From assembly GCA_044449065.1 (NCBI GenBank), contig JBIOHP010000004.1:161182-225181 (forward strand): 64,000 bases of DNA. The letters run 5' to 3'. Source of the stretch: JBIOHP01 sp044449065. Its GTDB lineage: Bacteria > Bacteroidota > Ignavibacteria > UBA10030 > SZUA-254. Numbering within the stretch: the first letter of the stretch is position 1; each line of letters starts with the position of its first letter. Shown here in pieces: positions 42,830 through 52,250 of the stretch. The position numbers and the translations under genes are program-made. The notes beneath the pieces are model-generated. The model did not search any database and was not told the DNA's origin. It saw only the letters and a program-made list of their open reading frames with translations.

Positions 42830-43276
42830 ATGTCGTCCTTTAAAGGATCATACAGCTATTCTGTCGATTCCAAGGGCAGAGTAAATCTGCCTCTGAAACT
42901 GAGGAAATATGTTTCTCCGGATGCGAATGATACGTTCATTATCACGCGCGGTTTTGAGAAATGTTTATTCGTTTATCCGAGCGATGAATGGAGCCGGCTC
43001 GAGCAAAATCTCCGCACGCTCTCAACCTATAATGCAGACGATCGATTGTTTCTCCGGTTGCTTCATGAATGGGCGTATGAGAGCCAGCTTGACGCGCAAG
43101 CAAGAATTGTAATACCGCCGGAGCTTCGTGCCTACTCCGGTATTGGCGGCGAAGTGCGTGTTGTAGGCGTACTCGAGAAGATCGAATTGTGGAATCCGAA
43201 AACGTATGAGGATTATAAAGCCGCGCAATCAGTAACCTATGAAGACATCGCTTCGAAGGTCATGAAACCCAAATGA
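42830..43276 (+). CDS. mraZ: Transcriptional regulator MraZ
   Basis: AbrB-like regulator of 148 residues with two double-psi repeats: FKGSYSYSVDSKGRVNLPLKLR and YESQLDAQARIVIPPELRAY, each with the D-x-(K/Q)-(G/A)-R loop. MraZ represses the dcw operon that it heads. The length is typical. It is followed 20 bases later by rsmH, the universal partner, and preceded by matching DNA boxes at 42751-42764. Confidence 0.96.
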   Translation: MSSFKGSYSYSVDSKGRVNLPLKLRKYVSPDANDTFIITRGFEKCLFVYPSDEWSRLEQNLRTLSTYNADDRLFLRLLHEWAYESQLDAQARIVIPPELRAYSGIGGEVRVVGVLEKIELWNPKTYEDYKAAQSVTYEDIASKVMKPK

Positions 43277-43296
43277 TTCACCGATTTTTACAATAG

Positions 43297-44226
43297 ATGC
43301 AGCATGAGTTTCATACGCCGGTTCTCATGGATGATGTTCTTAAGTATCTCCCGGATTTCAACGAGGGCGTGTTTGTCGATGGGACTGCCGGCGGCGGCGG
43401 ACACGCAGAAAAAATTTTAAGCCGCCTCGGCCCGGCATGTCGGCTCGTATGTTTCGATATGGATGATGAAGCGCTTACATACGCCCGCGCGCGATTACAG
43501 GAATATGGCGACAGAGTTTTATTCATCAACGATAATTTCAAAAATTTACACAAGCGATTGCATGAGATCGGTGTCAGCAGTATGAACGGGTTGTTATTGG
43601 ATCTTGGCGTATCCTCGCACCAGATCGATAACGCCGACCGGGGTTTCAGTTTTCAATCGACGGAACGAATCGATATGAGAATGAACCGCCGGCAAACACT
43701 CGATGGCTGGACGGTGATAAATTCCTATCCCCCCGAACAAATGTTCGAGATTATCCGTGAGTATGGCGAGGAACGGTTTGCTTCAAGGATCGTGAGGAAT
43801 ATTATAAAAGCCCGGAGCCAGAATGCTATGACAACCGGAATTGATCTCGTCGCTGCGGTCAGGTCTGCGGTGGGAGGCAAAATCCTCCAAAAATCGCTCG
43901 CAAGGGTGTTTCAGGCGATTCGGATCGAAGTAAATAACGAGCTCGTAAATTTGCAGCAGGTCCTCGATCAGAGTATGGAATTGCTGGTTCAGGGAGGGCG
44001 GATCATGGTCATCTCCTATCATTCATTGGAAGACCGGATCGTGAAACATTGGATCAAAAAAGGAGCCGAGAAGTTCATCAGGTCGGGTAATAAATTAGCG
44101 CCGGATGTTCCCGTTCAACCGCGTCTTCTGGAACTCACGCGGAAGCCCATTATTCCCGGCGAGCTGGAAGTACAATTAAATCCACGCGCGCGGAGCGCGA
44201 AGCTTCGCATCGCAGAAAGAATCTAA
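43297..44226 (+). CDS. rsmH: 16S rRNA m4C1402 methyltransferase RsmH
   Basis: SAM-dependent methyltransferase of 309 residues acting on C1402 of 16S rRNA. HTPVLMDDVLKYL, the SAM motif FVDGTAGGGGHAE, LDLGVSSHQIDNADRGFSF and ISYHSLEDRIVKHW are all diagnostic. It is the second gene of the dcw cluster, immediately followed by ftsL. Confidence 0.97.
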   Translation: MQHEFHTPVLMDDVLKYLPDFNEGVFVDGTAGGGGHAEKILSRLGPACRLVCFDMDDEALTYARARLQEYGDRVLFINDNFKNLHKRLHEIGVSSMNGLLLDLGVSSHQIDNADRGFSFQSTERIDMRMNRRQTLDGWTVINSYPPEQMFEIIREYGEERFASRIVRNIIKARSQNAMTTGIDLVAAVRSAVGGKILQKSLARVFQAIRIEVNNELVNLQQVLDQSMELLVQGGRIMVISYHSLEDRIVKHWIKKGAEKFIRSGNKLAPDVPVQPRLLELTRKPIIPGELEVQLNPRARSAKLRIAERI

Positions 44227-44227
44227 C

Positions 44228-44662
44228 ATGGCAAGAATATCATCAACCCCCGTCGCATATCCGGTTCCTCCCGAATTGGATGATCATCGTATGGTGTACA
44301 ATGGAGATGAAACACCCCCGCCGGTAAATGAACCGCTGCGCCGGAACCGCCCGGTACGCCGAAAACAGCGCTCCCCGTTCCGGCCTATGTTCGTGCTGAT
44401 GATGATTTCGATTTTTATTGTCTTTTATATATGGAATAAAATTGCGGTAAACCGTCTTGCCACGGAGGTGAACGACCTGGAAAATCAATATCGAAAACTT
44501 GTGAACAGCAACGGTCTGCTGCAGGCGGAGATTACGCAAAAATCGAACCGGAACCGTATAGAAAAAATTGCCGGCGAACAGTTGAAAATGATTTATCCCA
44601 AAGAACAATCGTTATGGTTTGAAATCGATCAACCGCGCGTGAAGCAATCGCAGACAAATTGA
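44228..44662 (+). CDS. ftsL: Cell division protein FtsL-like
   Basis: Bitopic protein of 144 residues: a cytoplasmic basic N-terminus (RRNRPVRRKQRSPF), one membrane helix at about 58-74 (FVLMMISIFIVFYIW), then a periplasmic coiled coil (LATEVNDLENQYRKLVNSN). FtsL sequences diverge strongly, so the call rests on topology, coiled coil and position between rsmH and ftsI. It would join FtsQ and a FtsB-like partner in activating FtsWI. Confidence 0.85.
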   Translation: MARISSTPVAYPVPPELDDHRMVYNGDETPPPVNEPLRRNRPVRRKQRSPFRPMFVLMMISIFIVFYIWNKIAVNRLATEVNDLENQYRKLVNSNGLLQAEITQKSNRNRIEKIAGEQLKMIYPKEQSLWFEIDQPRVKQSQTN

Positions 44663-44663
44663 A

Positions 44664-46721
44664 ATGCAGAATATCCCCGAACAAAATACTAAGCAGCCGA
44701 AACCGAAGAAAAAACCCGGCTCGATAAAAAAACGAACCGCTGTGCTGCGATTCGGGTTGCTCGCGTTGTTCCTGATGGTCACGCTCCGGTTGATTCAAAT
44801 TCAAATCATCGATGCATCCGAGTTACGGACAATTGCCCAGAATCAATATAAGTCGACAATACATCTTCCCGCATCGCGTGGAAATATCCTCGATCATAAC
44901 GGCAGCATCATTGCTGCGAACACGATCTCAGTCTCATTCGTCGCCGATCCGCACATTGCGGTAAATGACGCTCACGCTATTGCCGAGGCGTTTTCGAGAG
45001 TGTTCGGAAGAACGAAGAAATATTATCTCGACACGCTGGATACCGATTCGCATTTTGTCTGGCTGGAACGCCAGGTGAGCATAGACTACCTGAAGAAACT
45101 CGATATCACCAAGCTGCCCGGAGTCTTTGTGCATTATGAACCCAAGCGGCTCTATCAACACGATCAGGTAGCCGGACAACTTATAGGCACCACAAACAGG
45201 GATAATAATGGAATTGCCGGCGTTGAGCTCGAATTCGAACACGAGCTTCACGGCACTGATGGATGGGTAATTTTCCAGCGCGATGGAAAGGGTCGCGCCC
45301 GTCCGGTTATCGATTATCCTCGTCATGAGCCGCAAAACGGCAATACTGTGACTCTCACAATCGATCTGGGCCTTCAGTCCATACTCGAGGATGAACTGAA
45401 CAAAGGGATTATCCAGAACAAAGCAGAGAGCGGCCTTGCGATTATCATGGACCCGCACACAGGAGCTATACTTGCGATAGCGCAGAATCCACCGGTGAAT
45501 CCGAATATGTTTTCCGGCGCTGCTGTGAAGGATCAAAAATTACGCGCAATCACCGACCTTTTCGAACCCGGTTCGGTTTTCAAGTTAGTGACTACCTCCG
45601 CTGCGATTGAAAATAATTTAGTTCAACCGGATCAAATGTTTTATGCGGAGGAAGGAACCTATCGTGTTGCCGGAAGACAACATCCGATTAAAGATACGCA
45701 CGAATACGGGTGGATCACGTTTGGCGACGCCCTGGCATATTCCAGTAATATCGTCATGGCAAAGGTGAGCGATATCATCGGGCCCGAACGGTTTTACCGG
45801 ATGGCAAGAAATTATGGATTCGGGATTCAAACAGATATTGAGCTTCCAGGTGAAGTAAGGGGAAACCTCAAAAAACCCATCGATTGGTCGGCGCCCACTC
45901 TCAACACGATGGCGTATGGATATGAAGTGGGTGTCACTCCCATTCAGATTGCGCAGGCGTATGCCGCGCTTGCCAACAATGGGGTGATGATGAAACCGTA
46001 TATATTTGAAAAAGAAGTCGATGCAGATGGAAATATTCTGCGGCAAAATGGTCCGCAGATGATACGAAGAGTAGTCTCCGAATCCACCGCCCGTACTATT
46101 AAAGATCTCTTGGTCGGCGTGGTGGAAAAAGGTACTGCGAAAAATATTAAAATGGCTAATTTAAAAATCGCGGGGAAGACAGGCACGTCCAAGAAGTTTA
46201 CCGAAGGTCACTACGAGACCGGAAAGTATACTGCTTCGTTCGTCGGGTTTTTTCCCGCAGATGATCCTAAACTGCTCTGCCTCGTGATGATGGATAATCC
46301 GAGCGCAGGTACATACTACGGCGGCACAACCAGCGCCCCGATCTTCAAAGCTGTTGCGGAAAGAATCATCAACACAACCGATCTCTTCGCGCCGTTGACG
46401 CCGGCGCCTGTTATGGCGCAAGCGCAGACCCCGAAACCGGTCGCGCAGACTCCAGTTAAACAGCCCGATGGGGAAAAATACGCAGCCGCTGAAAATATGA
46501 AGAGCATGCCCGTGAAAACCGATTCATCGAGATCGATAGTTCCGGATGTGACGGGATTTACCGCCCGTAGAGCTATCACATTATTAACAGGAGTACAATT
46601 CGAACCGGTTGTGAACGGTTCAGGAATCGTTATTAGCCAGGATCCCCAGCCGGGAACCCCTGCATCCGCGGGGATGAAGATTCTCTTGTATTGTCAGCCA
46701 AAGTCGCTGACGCTGCAATAA
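44664..46721 (+). CDS. ftsI: Division transpeptidase FtsI (PBP3) with C-terminal PASTA domain
   Basis: Class B penicillin-binding protein of 685 residues that cross-links septal peptidoglycan. One N-terminal membrane helix (about 28-48) is followed by a pedestal domain, then the transpeptidase motifs S304-x-x-K307 (EPGSVFK), S360-S-N362 and K505-T-G (AGKTGTSKK). A Pro/Ala/Lys-rich linker (APVMAQAQTPKPVAQTP) leads to a single PASTA-like domain at about 620-680 (VPDVTGFTARRAITLL). PASTA is less usual in proteobacterial FtsI and is reminiscent of SpoVD/PBP2x. The start is 1 base after the ftsL stop. Confidence 0.94.
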   Translation: MQNIPEQNTKQPKPKKKPGSIKKRTAVLRFGLLALFLMVTLRLIQIQIIDASELRTIAQNQYKSTIHLPASRGNILDHNGSIIAANTISVSFVADPHIAVNDAHAIAEAFSRVFGRTKKYYLDTLDTDSHFVWLERQVSIDYLKKLDITKLPGVFVHYEPKRLYQHDQVAGQLIGTTNRDNNGIAGVELEFEHELHGTDGWVIFQRDGKGRARPVIDYPRHEPQNGNTVTLTIDLGLQSILEDELNKGIIQNKAESGLAIIMDPHTGAILAIAQNPPVNPNMFSGAAVKDQKLRAITDLFEPGSVFKLVTTSAAIENNLVQPDQMFYAEEGTYRVAGRQHPIKDTHEYGWITFGDALAYSSNIVMAKVSDIIGPERFYRMARNYGFGIQTDIELPGEVRGNLKKPIDWSAPTLNTMAYGYEVGVTPIQIAQAYAALANNGVMMKPYIFEKEVDADGNILRQNGPQMIRRVVSESTARTIKDLLVGVVEKGTAKNIKMANLKIAGKTGTSKKFTEGHYETGKYTASFVGFFPADDPKLLCLVMMDNPSAGTYYGGTTSAPIFKAVAERIINTTDLFAPLTPAPVMAQAQTPKPVAQTPVKQPDGEKYAAAENMKSMPVKTDSSRSIVPDVTGFTARRAITLLTGVQFEPVVNGSGIVISQDPQPGTPASAGMKILLYCQPKSLTLQ

Positions 46722-46725
46722 AATT

Positions 46726-48249
46726 ATGAATAAGAATTTAACGCCGTTATCGAAATTACTTGAACACGTTGAAGTATCGAAAATGTTTCAAACGCAATAC
46801 GGGAAAATGGTGGTAACGCATGATATTATGATCGGGAATATTCAATATGATTCGCGCAAGGTTGAACGGGGCGATCTATTTGTCGCCATCCGCGGCGCAT
46901 CGCTTGATGGAAATAGTTTCCTGACGCAAACTGCCGAGCAGGGCGTGAAAGCGTTCGTGACGGATCGCGACGATGCGATTCCGGATTCTTATTGCATGCA
47001 CAACGGGATCGTGAAAATTGTCGTTCCAGATTCCCGCGCTGCGCTGGCGCAAATTTCGGCAAACGCGTTCGATCATCCGTCAAAAAAATTGACTGCTATC
47101 GGGGTCACGGGCACGAACGGAAAAACAACGACAACGCACCTTATAAAGTTTCTGTTGCAGCAATCGGGGATGAAGACCGGCATGATCGGAACAATCGAAA
47201 ACGTCATCGGCGATCAGCGGCTGCCGGCGACGCATACGACTCCGGAATCCCTGGAATTGAACGAGTTGTTTGATCGAATGGTGCGGGAAAAATGTTCCGC
47301 TGCCGTGATGGAAGTTTCTTCGCACGCATTGATCCAGCATCGCGTCGATGGGATCGATTTCCGGGTGGCGGTATTCACTAACCTGACCCAGGATCATCTC
47401 GATTATCACCAAACAATGGATGAATATTACAAGGCGAAAAAGATATTATTCACCATGCTGGCGCCGGACGCGTATGCTGTCATTAATACAGATACTCAGT
47501 ATGGCATGAAGATTTACAGCGAAACCGCTGCGAAAAAAATTTCCTACGGTGTTAATGCAAATGCCGATATACGCGCTGTGGATATTACTTTATCGCTGGA
47601 AGGGGTGAAATTTCTTATTGAATATCGCGGTGAACATACAACCATCTCTTCGGGGCTTGTTGGCAGGTTTAACGTCTACAACCTTCTCGCCGCGTATTCA
47701 GCGGGGATCGCGCTGGAAATTCCCGGACAGACTATTGCGCGAATTTTGAGCGAACCGGTTTCCATCGCCGGACGGTTCGAAAAAATGGCGTCTTCAAAAG
47801 GTTGGATAGCCATCGTAGATTACGCTCATACGCCCGATGCGCTGGAAAAGGCGCTCGATGCCGTACAGGATGTGATGGGTAAACCGCGCAAAGGAAAGAT
47901 CATCACTATATTCGGCTGCGGCGGCAACCGCGACAAAACAAAGAGACCCAAAATGGGAGCTATCGCGTCAACGATGAGCGATGTTGTGATCGTAACATCG
48001 GATAATCCGCGGCATGAAAAACCCGAATCGATTATCGATGATGTAATGGCGGGTATCGAACCGGGCGCGAAGATTTTGCGGGAAGAAGATCGAGCTGTGG
48101 CGATCAACAAAGGACTGGAATTAGCGTCAAAGGGCGATATAATTCTTATCGCCGGCAAAGGACACGAAGATTATCAGATTATCGGCGATCAGAAGATCCA
48201 CTTCAACGATCGTGAGATCGTCGAAAAATTTCTTCGATTGCATGCATGA
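46726..48249 (+). CDS. murE: UDP-MurNAc-L-Ala-D-Glu--meso-DAP ligase (MurE)
   Basis: Mur ligase of 507 residues adding the third residue of the peptide stem. The ATP loop GVTGTNGKTTTTH is near 125-137, and D426-N-P-R429 in SDNPRHEKPE is the motif of meso-diaminopimelate-specific enzymes (lysine-type MurE differs there). This supports Gram-negative-type peptidoglycan. A slightly long N-terminus of about 30 residues precedes the first domain. It overlaps murF by 4 bases. Confidence 0.96.
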   Translation: MNKNLTPLSKLLEHVEVSKMFQTQYGKMVVTHDIMIGNIQYDSRKVERGDLFVAIRGASLDGNSFLTQTAEQGVKAFVTDRDDAIPDSYCMHNGIVKIVVPDSRAALAQISANAFDHPSKKLTAIGVTGTNGKTTTTHLIKFLLQQSGMKTGMIGTIENVIGDQRLPATHTTPESLELNELFDRMVREKCSAAVMEVSSHALIQHRVDGIDFRVAVFTNLTQDHLDYHQTMDEYYKAKKILFTMLAPDAYAVINTDTQYGMKIYSETAAKKISYGVNANADIRAVDITLSLEGVKFLIEYRGEHTTISSGLVGRFNVYNLLAAYSAGIALEIPGQTIARILSEPVSIAGRFEKMASSKGWIAIVDYAHTPDALEKALDAVQDVMGKPRKGKIITIFGCGGNRDKTKRPKMGAIASTMSDVVIVTSDNPRHEKPESIIDDVMAGIEPGAKILREEDRAVAINKGLELASKGDIILIAGKGHEDYQIIGDQKIHFNDREIVEKFLRLHA

Positions 48250-49664
48250 ACCTCGCTTTGAGCGAAATTATTGCGCTGCCGCATTTTCACGCTCAAAATG
48301 TCGATGCTGTCGTTCATAAAAAATTAAAGGGGATATCGACCGATTCGCGTTCCATCAACCGGGGCGAATTATTCATCGCTTTACGGGGCGAAAATTTTGA
48401 TGGGCATAAGTTTATTTCTCAGGCATTGAACCGGGGCGCAGTTTGCGCGGTCGTAGACCGCAAATGGATATCTGAGAATAAGGAACCGGTCATCACCGTT
48501 CCGGATACAACCAAAGCGCTGGGTATAATAGCGCAATTGTACAGAAGAAAATATGCAATTCCCGTTATCGCAATAGCGGGCAGCAACGGTAAAACAACAA
48601 CCAAAGAAATGGTAACCGCCGTCTTGCAGCGCAAATACAACGTATTGAGCACGAAAGGTAATTTGAATAACCAGTTTGGAGTTCCGCTAACCTTGCTTCG
48701 TATGAAGCCCTCTCATGAACTTGCCGTGATTGAGATCGGGACGAATCACTTTGGGGAATTACAATATTTATGCAATGTTGCCGAACCGACGCATGGAACT
48801 GTCACCAATATCGGGCATGAACATCTGGAATATTTTAAGAACCTTAACGGCGTCGCGAAAGAAGAAGGCGAGTTATTCAGATTCCTGAGTAATTCCGGTA
48901 CTGCTTTCGTCAATGCCGATGATGATCGTGTCGTCCGTTTATCGAAACGGGTGAAATCAAAGCTCACCTATGGTTTTCAAAATAAACGTGCTGATATTTA
49001 CGGAAAAGTGATTGGAGTTAATTCAAAAGGATGCTGCGAATTTGCGGTTAAGTCTCGCGCAATGCGGCAATTCTCAGTGAAACTCGCTGTTCCGGGGAAT
49101 CACACCATGATGAATGCGCTCGCTGCTGTTTCGGTCGGTATTTCCTTCAAGGTGCCGGTAAAAGATATTCAAAGCGCTCTTGGAAATTTTTCCGGTTTTG
49201 ATAAGCGGATGGAAATATTCACGGCGGGCGGCGTGAAAATATTAAACGATACATATAACGCGAACCCGGATTCGGTTCGATCAGCGCTGCAAACGTTGAA
49301 CACAATGGATGCGGCAGGCAAGAAAATCATCGTTCTTGCCGATATGCGCGAGTTGGGGGAAAGTTCAATTACCGAGCACAAACGTATCGGTAGCATGATT
49401 GGCGAGATGAAATTCGATTATTTACTGACGTACGGTTCCGATGCAAAATATATTTATCAGGAAGCGGACGTCGTTCATAAATTTTACTCGGGAAAACAGG
49501 AAGAAATAACGAAACGATTATGCGTCATGGTGACGCCGGGTGATATCGTGTTGATTAAAGGATCGCGCGGATTGAAGATGGAAAATGTTGTTGCGGCATT
49601 GCGGAAAAATCTTGAAGAACGCCATAGCTCAAAAAAACGCTCATTCTCGTCAATCGCAAACTGA
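48246..49664 (+). CDS. murF: UDP-MurNAc-tripeptide--D-Ala-D-Ala ligase (MurF)
   Basis: Mur ligase of 472 residues that adds D-Ala-D-Ala to complete UDP-MurNAc-pentapeptide. Motifs: STDSRSINRGELFIALRGENFDGH at the N-terminal domain (split here for length), AGSNGKTTTKEM at the ATP loop near 113, NDTYNANPDS in the C-terminal part, and DMRELG. ATGA overlaps with murE before it and mraY after it show tight coupling. The D-Ala-D-Ala ligase gene (ddl) is not in this cluster. Confidence 0.95.
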   Translation: MNLALSEIIALPHFHAQNVDAVVHKKLKGISTDSRSINRGELFIALRGENFDGHKFISQALNRGAVCAVVDRKWISENKEPVITVPDTTKALGIIAQLYRRKYAIPVIAIAGSNGKTTTKEMVTAVLQRKYNVLSTKGNLNNQFGVPLTLLRMKPSHELAVIEIGTNHFGELQYLCNVAEPTHGTVTNIGHEHLEYFKNLNGVAKEEGELFRFLSNSGTAFVNADDDRVVRLSKRVKSKLTYGFQNKRADIYGKVIGVNSKGCCEFAVKSRAMRQFSVKLAVPGNHTMMNALAAVSVGISFKVPVKDIQSALGNFSGFDKRMEIFTAGGVKILNDTYNANPDSVRSALQTLNTMDAAGKKIIVLADMRELGESSITEHKRIGSMIGEMKFDYLLTYGSDAKYIYQEADVVHKFYSGKQEEITKRLCVMVTPGDIVLIKGSRGLKMENVVAALRKNLEERHSSKKRSFSSIAN

Positions 49665-50788
49665 TGCTATACTATTTATTCGACTATATCCGCCAGGTGT
49701 ATCATCCGAAGGGCTTTGGCGTTTTCCATTACCTTTCGTTCCGTGCCGGCGCTGCCGCTGTGACTGCATTGTTGATTTCGTTCTGGGCGGGTCCGGTGAT
49801 AATTCGGCTGCTGAAAAATCATCAGATCGGTGAAGCGGCGAAATTAGAAGCGCCGAAGACCCATCTCAAGAAAGCCGGGACGCCGACGATGGGCGGATTG
49901 ATTATGCTCGCCGCAGTGTTGGTGCCGTCATTGCTGTGGGCGGACATCAAGAACGGGTATATCATCTTGATCCTTTTCGTGACGGCATGGCTTGGCTGTG
50001 TGGGATTTCTTGATGATTTTTTAAAAGTTGTTAAAAAAAGACCCAAAGGTCTCATCGGCAGATACAAAATTGTCGGACAGGTTACTGCGGGTTTAGTAAT
50101 TGGCAGCGTGATTTACTTTTATCCGCAATGGATCGATCAGACGCTTGTGAAATATGCGTCGTTGACAACAGTTCCGTTCTTTAAAAATCTGGAAATCGAT
50201 TTCCGCGTGTTCTATATACCGATTGTCATTTTTATCATCACCGCCACAAGTAACGCTGTGAACCTGACCGATGGACTTGATGGGCTGGCAGCGGGTACCA
50301 TTGGAATTGTTGCGGGCACCCTTGCAATAATCAGTTACGTCTCCGGCCATGCAACGTGGAGCCAGTATTTAACAATCCCGTTCTTACGCGGAAACGGCGA
50401 ATTGAGCATTTATTGCGCTGCGCTGGTCGGCGCTTCGTTAGGCTTTCTTTGGTTTAATTCGTATCCCGCACAGGTTTTTATGGGCGATACGGGATCGCTG
50501 GCTTTTGGCGGCGCTATAGGCGCATTGTGTGTGCTCATTAAAAAGGAATTGCTCCTCCCAACCTTGGGGGGAGTATTCCTGATCGAAGCGTTGTCGGTAA
50601 TTATTCAGCGCGGATATTTTAAATATACCCGGAAAAAATACGGCGAGGGAGTGCGGGTATTCAGAATGGCGCCCTTGCACCATCACTTTGAAATGATGGA
50701 TTGGCCCGAACCAAAAATTGTGACCCGGTTTTATATCATCGCAATCCTGTTCATGATTTTAAGTCTCGCAACCTTCAAGGTGCGTTGA
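49664..50788 (+). CDS. mraY: Phospho-MurNAc-pentapeptide transferase (MraY)
   Basis: Integral inner-membrane enzyme of 374 residues with about 10 helices that forms lipid I on undecaprenyl phosphate. KKAGTPTMGGLI, the Asp pair in FLDDFLK, NAVNLTDGLDGLA, and the histidine motif APLHHHFEMM are all conserved family sites. The N-terminal LFDYI...FGVFHYLSFRAG is typical. It shares one base with the murF stop. Confidence 0.97.
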   Translation: MLYYLFDYIRQVYHPKGFGVFHYLSFRAGAAAVTALLISFWAGPVIIRLLKNHQIGEAAKLEAPKTHLKKAGTPTMGGLIMLAAVLVPSLLWADIKNGYIILILFVTAWLGCVGFLDDFLKVVKKRPKGLIGRYKIVGQVTAGLVIGSVIYFYPQWIDQTLVKYASLTTVPFFKNLEIDFRVFYIPIVIFIITATSNAVNLTDGLDGLAAGTIGIVAGTLAIISYVSGHATWSQYLTIPFLRGNGELSIYCAALVGASLGFLWFNSYPAQVFMGDTGSLAFGGAIGALCVLIKKELLLPTLGGVFLIEALSVIIQRGYFKYTRKKYGEGVRVFRMAPLHHHFEMMDWPEPKIVTRFYIIAILFMILSLATFKVR

Positions 50789-50811
50789 AATCACCGGTAA
50801 GACGGAGCAAA

Positions 50812-52245
50812 ATGTTTAATAGTGAAGTAATAGCGCGAAATTCAATAGCAGCAATGATAAATAATTCAACTACGACCGTAATGGATAAACATTCGGTGAA
50901 CGGAAAGAAAATCACCATTATCGGCGCCGCCCGCAGCGGTGTTGCCGCGGCTGAATTACTACAGTCTCACGGCGCGAAGGTTTTTGTGACCGATAATGCT
51001 GTCGAAGAAAAACTTAGTCCGCAGATTAAACGACTTGCTTCATTAGGCATAGGATTCGAAACCGGAGGTCATACTCCCCGCATGTACGATGCAGATTTGA
51101 TCGTCATCAGTCCGGGAGTGCCGTCGAATACTCCCGCTGTCCGCGAAGCGGAGAAAAACGGAAAAAGAATCGTCAGTGAATTAGAGATAGCAAGCTGGTT
51201 TTGCAATTCACCTATTATAGGAATTACAGGTACGAACGGAAAAACAACGACCACTTCCCTGATCGGTAGACTGCTGCACGATGCAAAAAGAAAACATGTC
51301 GTTGCAGGCAATATCGGCAACGCATTTTCAGGCGTGATCCCGGAGATGGATACTGAGACAATCGCTGTGCTGGAGGTAAGCAGTTTTCAACTTGATTATA
51401 TCGAATCGTTTCATCCGAAGGTTTCGGTATTTTTGAATTTAACTCCCGATCATCTCGACCGGTACAATGGTCTTGTTGAAAATTATATCGCCGCGAAATG
51501 CAGAATATTTGAAAATCAATCGATGAACGACTACCTGATTTATAATTACGATGACGACGATGTGCGGGAAAATGTGCGGCGCATGGCAAGTCTTCATGTG
51601 CGGACGCTCGGTTTCGGTATCGATCAGCAATTTAAAGAGGGCGCGTTTGTTGAAGATAACAAATTGGTGACGCTCATCGGAGGCAAACGGTCGGAAATAA
51701 TTGACACTGAAGCGATCAGTATTAAAGGGATTCATAATTTGTACAATGCTATGGCATCGGCGCTCACCGCTCAGGTGATGGGGGTGCAAGTTCCCTCGAT
51801 CCGCGCAACGTTGAATAATTTCAAAGCGCCCCCGCATCGCCTCGAATTCGTCAGGGAATACAAAGGAGTGAAATATATCAATGATTCCAAGGCGACAAAT
51901 GTATCCTCCGTGTGGTATGCGTTGCAGGCATATTCGGAGCCGATAATTTTGCTTCTCGGCGGCAGAGATAAGGGAAATGATTATTCAAAATTATACGATC
52001 TGGTCAGGAAGAAAGTCAAAGCAGTAGTGGCTATCGGGGAATCCGCAAATATCGTCGTCGATGAATTTAAAGATAAAACAAAAGTCGTGCGCGTACAATC
52101 AATGAACGAAGCGGTCGATGCGGCAAGTTCGTTAGCCGCGCCGGGTGATATCGTGATGCTCTCACCGGCGTGCGCTTCATTCGATTGGTTTAAGAATTAC
52201 GAACATCGCGGCGATGTTTTTAAACAATTAGTAAACGAATTATAA
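50812..52245 (+). CDS. murD: UDP-MurNAc-L-alanine--D-glutamate ligase (MurD)
   Basis: Mur ligase of about 477 residues adding D-glutamate. IIGAARSGVAAAELL (Rossmann-like N-domain), GITGTNGKTTTTSLIG (ATP loop), LNLTPDHLDRY, and NDSKATN are present. The frame is open upstream into mraY (to 50701), but GGAG before the ATG at 50812 gives the sensible start. Even so, some 30 residues precede the first domain, so an internal ATG (near 50851 or 50881) is possible. Confidence 0.94.
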   Translation: MFNSEVIARNSIAAMINNSTTTVMDKHSVNGKKITIIGAARSGVAAAELLQSHGAKVFVTDNAVEEKLSPQIKRLASLGIGFETGGHTPRMYDADLIVISPGVPSNTPAVREAEKNGKRIVSELEIASWFCNSPIIGITGTNGKTTTTSLIGRLLHDAKRKHVVAGNIGNAFSGVIPEMDTETIAVLEVSSFQLDYIESFHPKVSVFLNLTPDHLDRYNGLVENYIAAKCRIFENQSMNDYLIYNYDDDDVRENVRRMASLHVRTLGFGIDQQFKEGAFVEDNKLVTLIGGKRSEIIDTEAISIKGIHNLYNAMASALTAQVMGVQVPSIRATLNNFKAPPHRLEFVREYKGVKYINDSKATNVSSVWYALQAYSEPIILLLGGRDKGNDYSKLYDLVRKKVKAVVAIGESANIVVDEFKDKTKVVRVQSMNEAVDAASSLAAPGDIVMLSPACASFDWFKNYEHRGDVFKQLVNEL

Positions 52246-52250
52246 CCCTA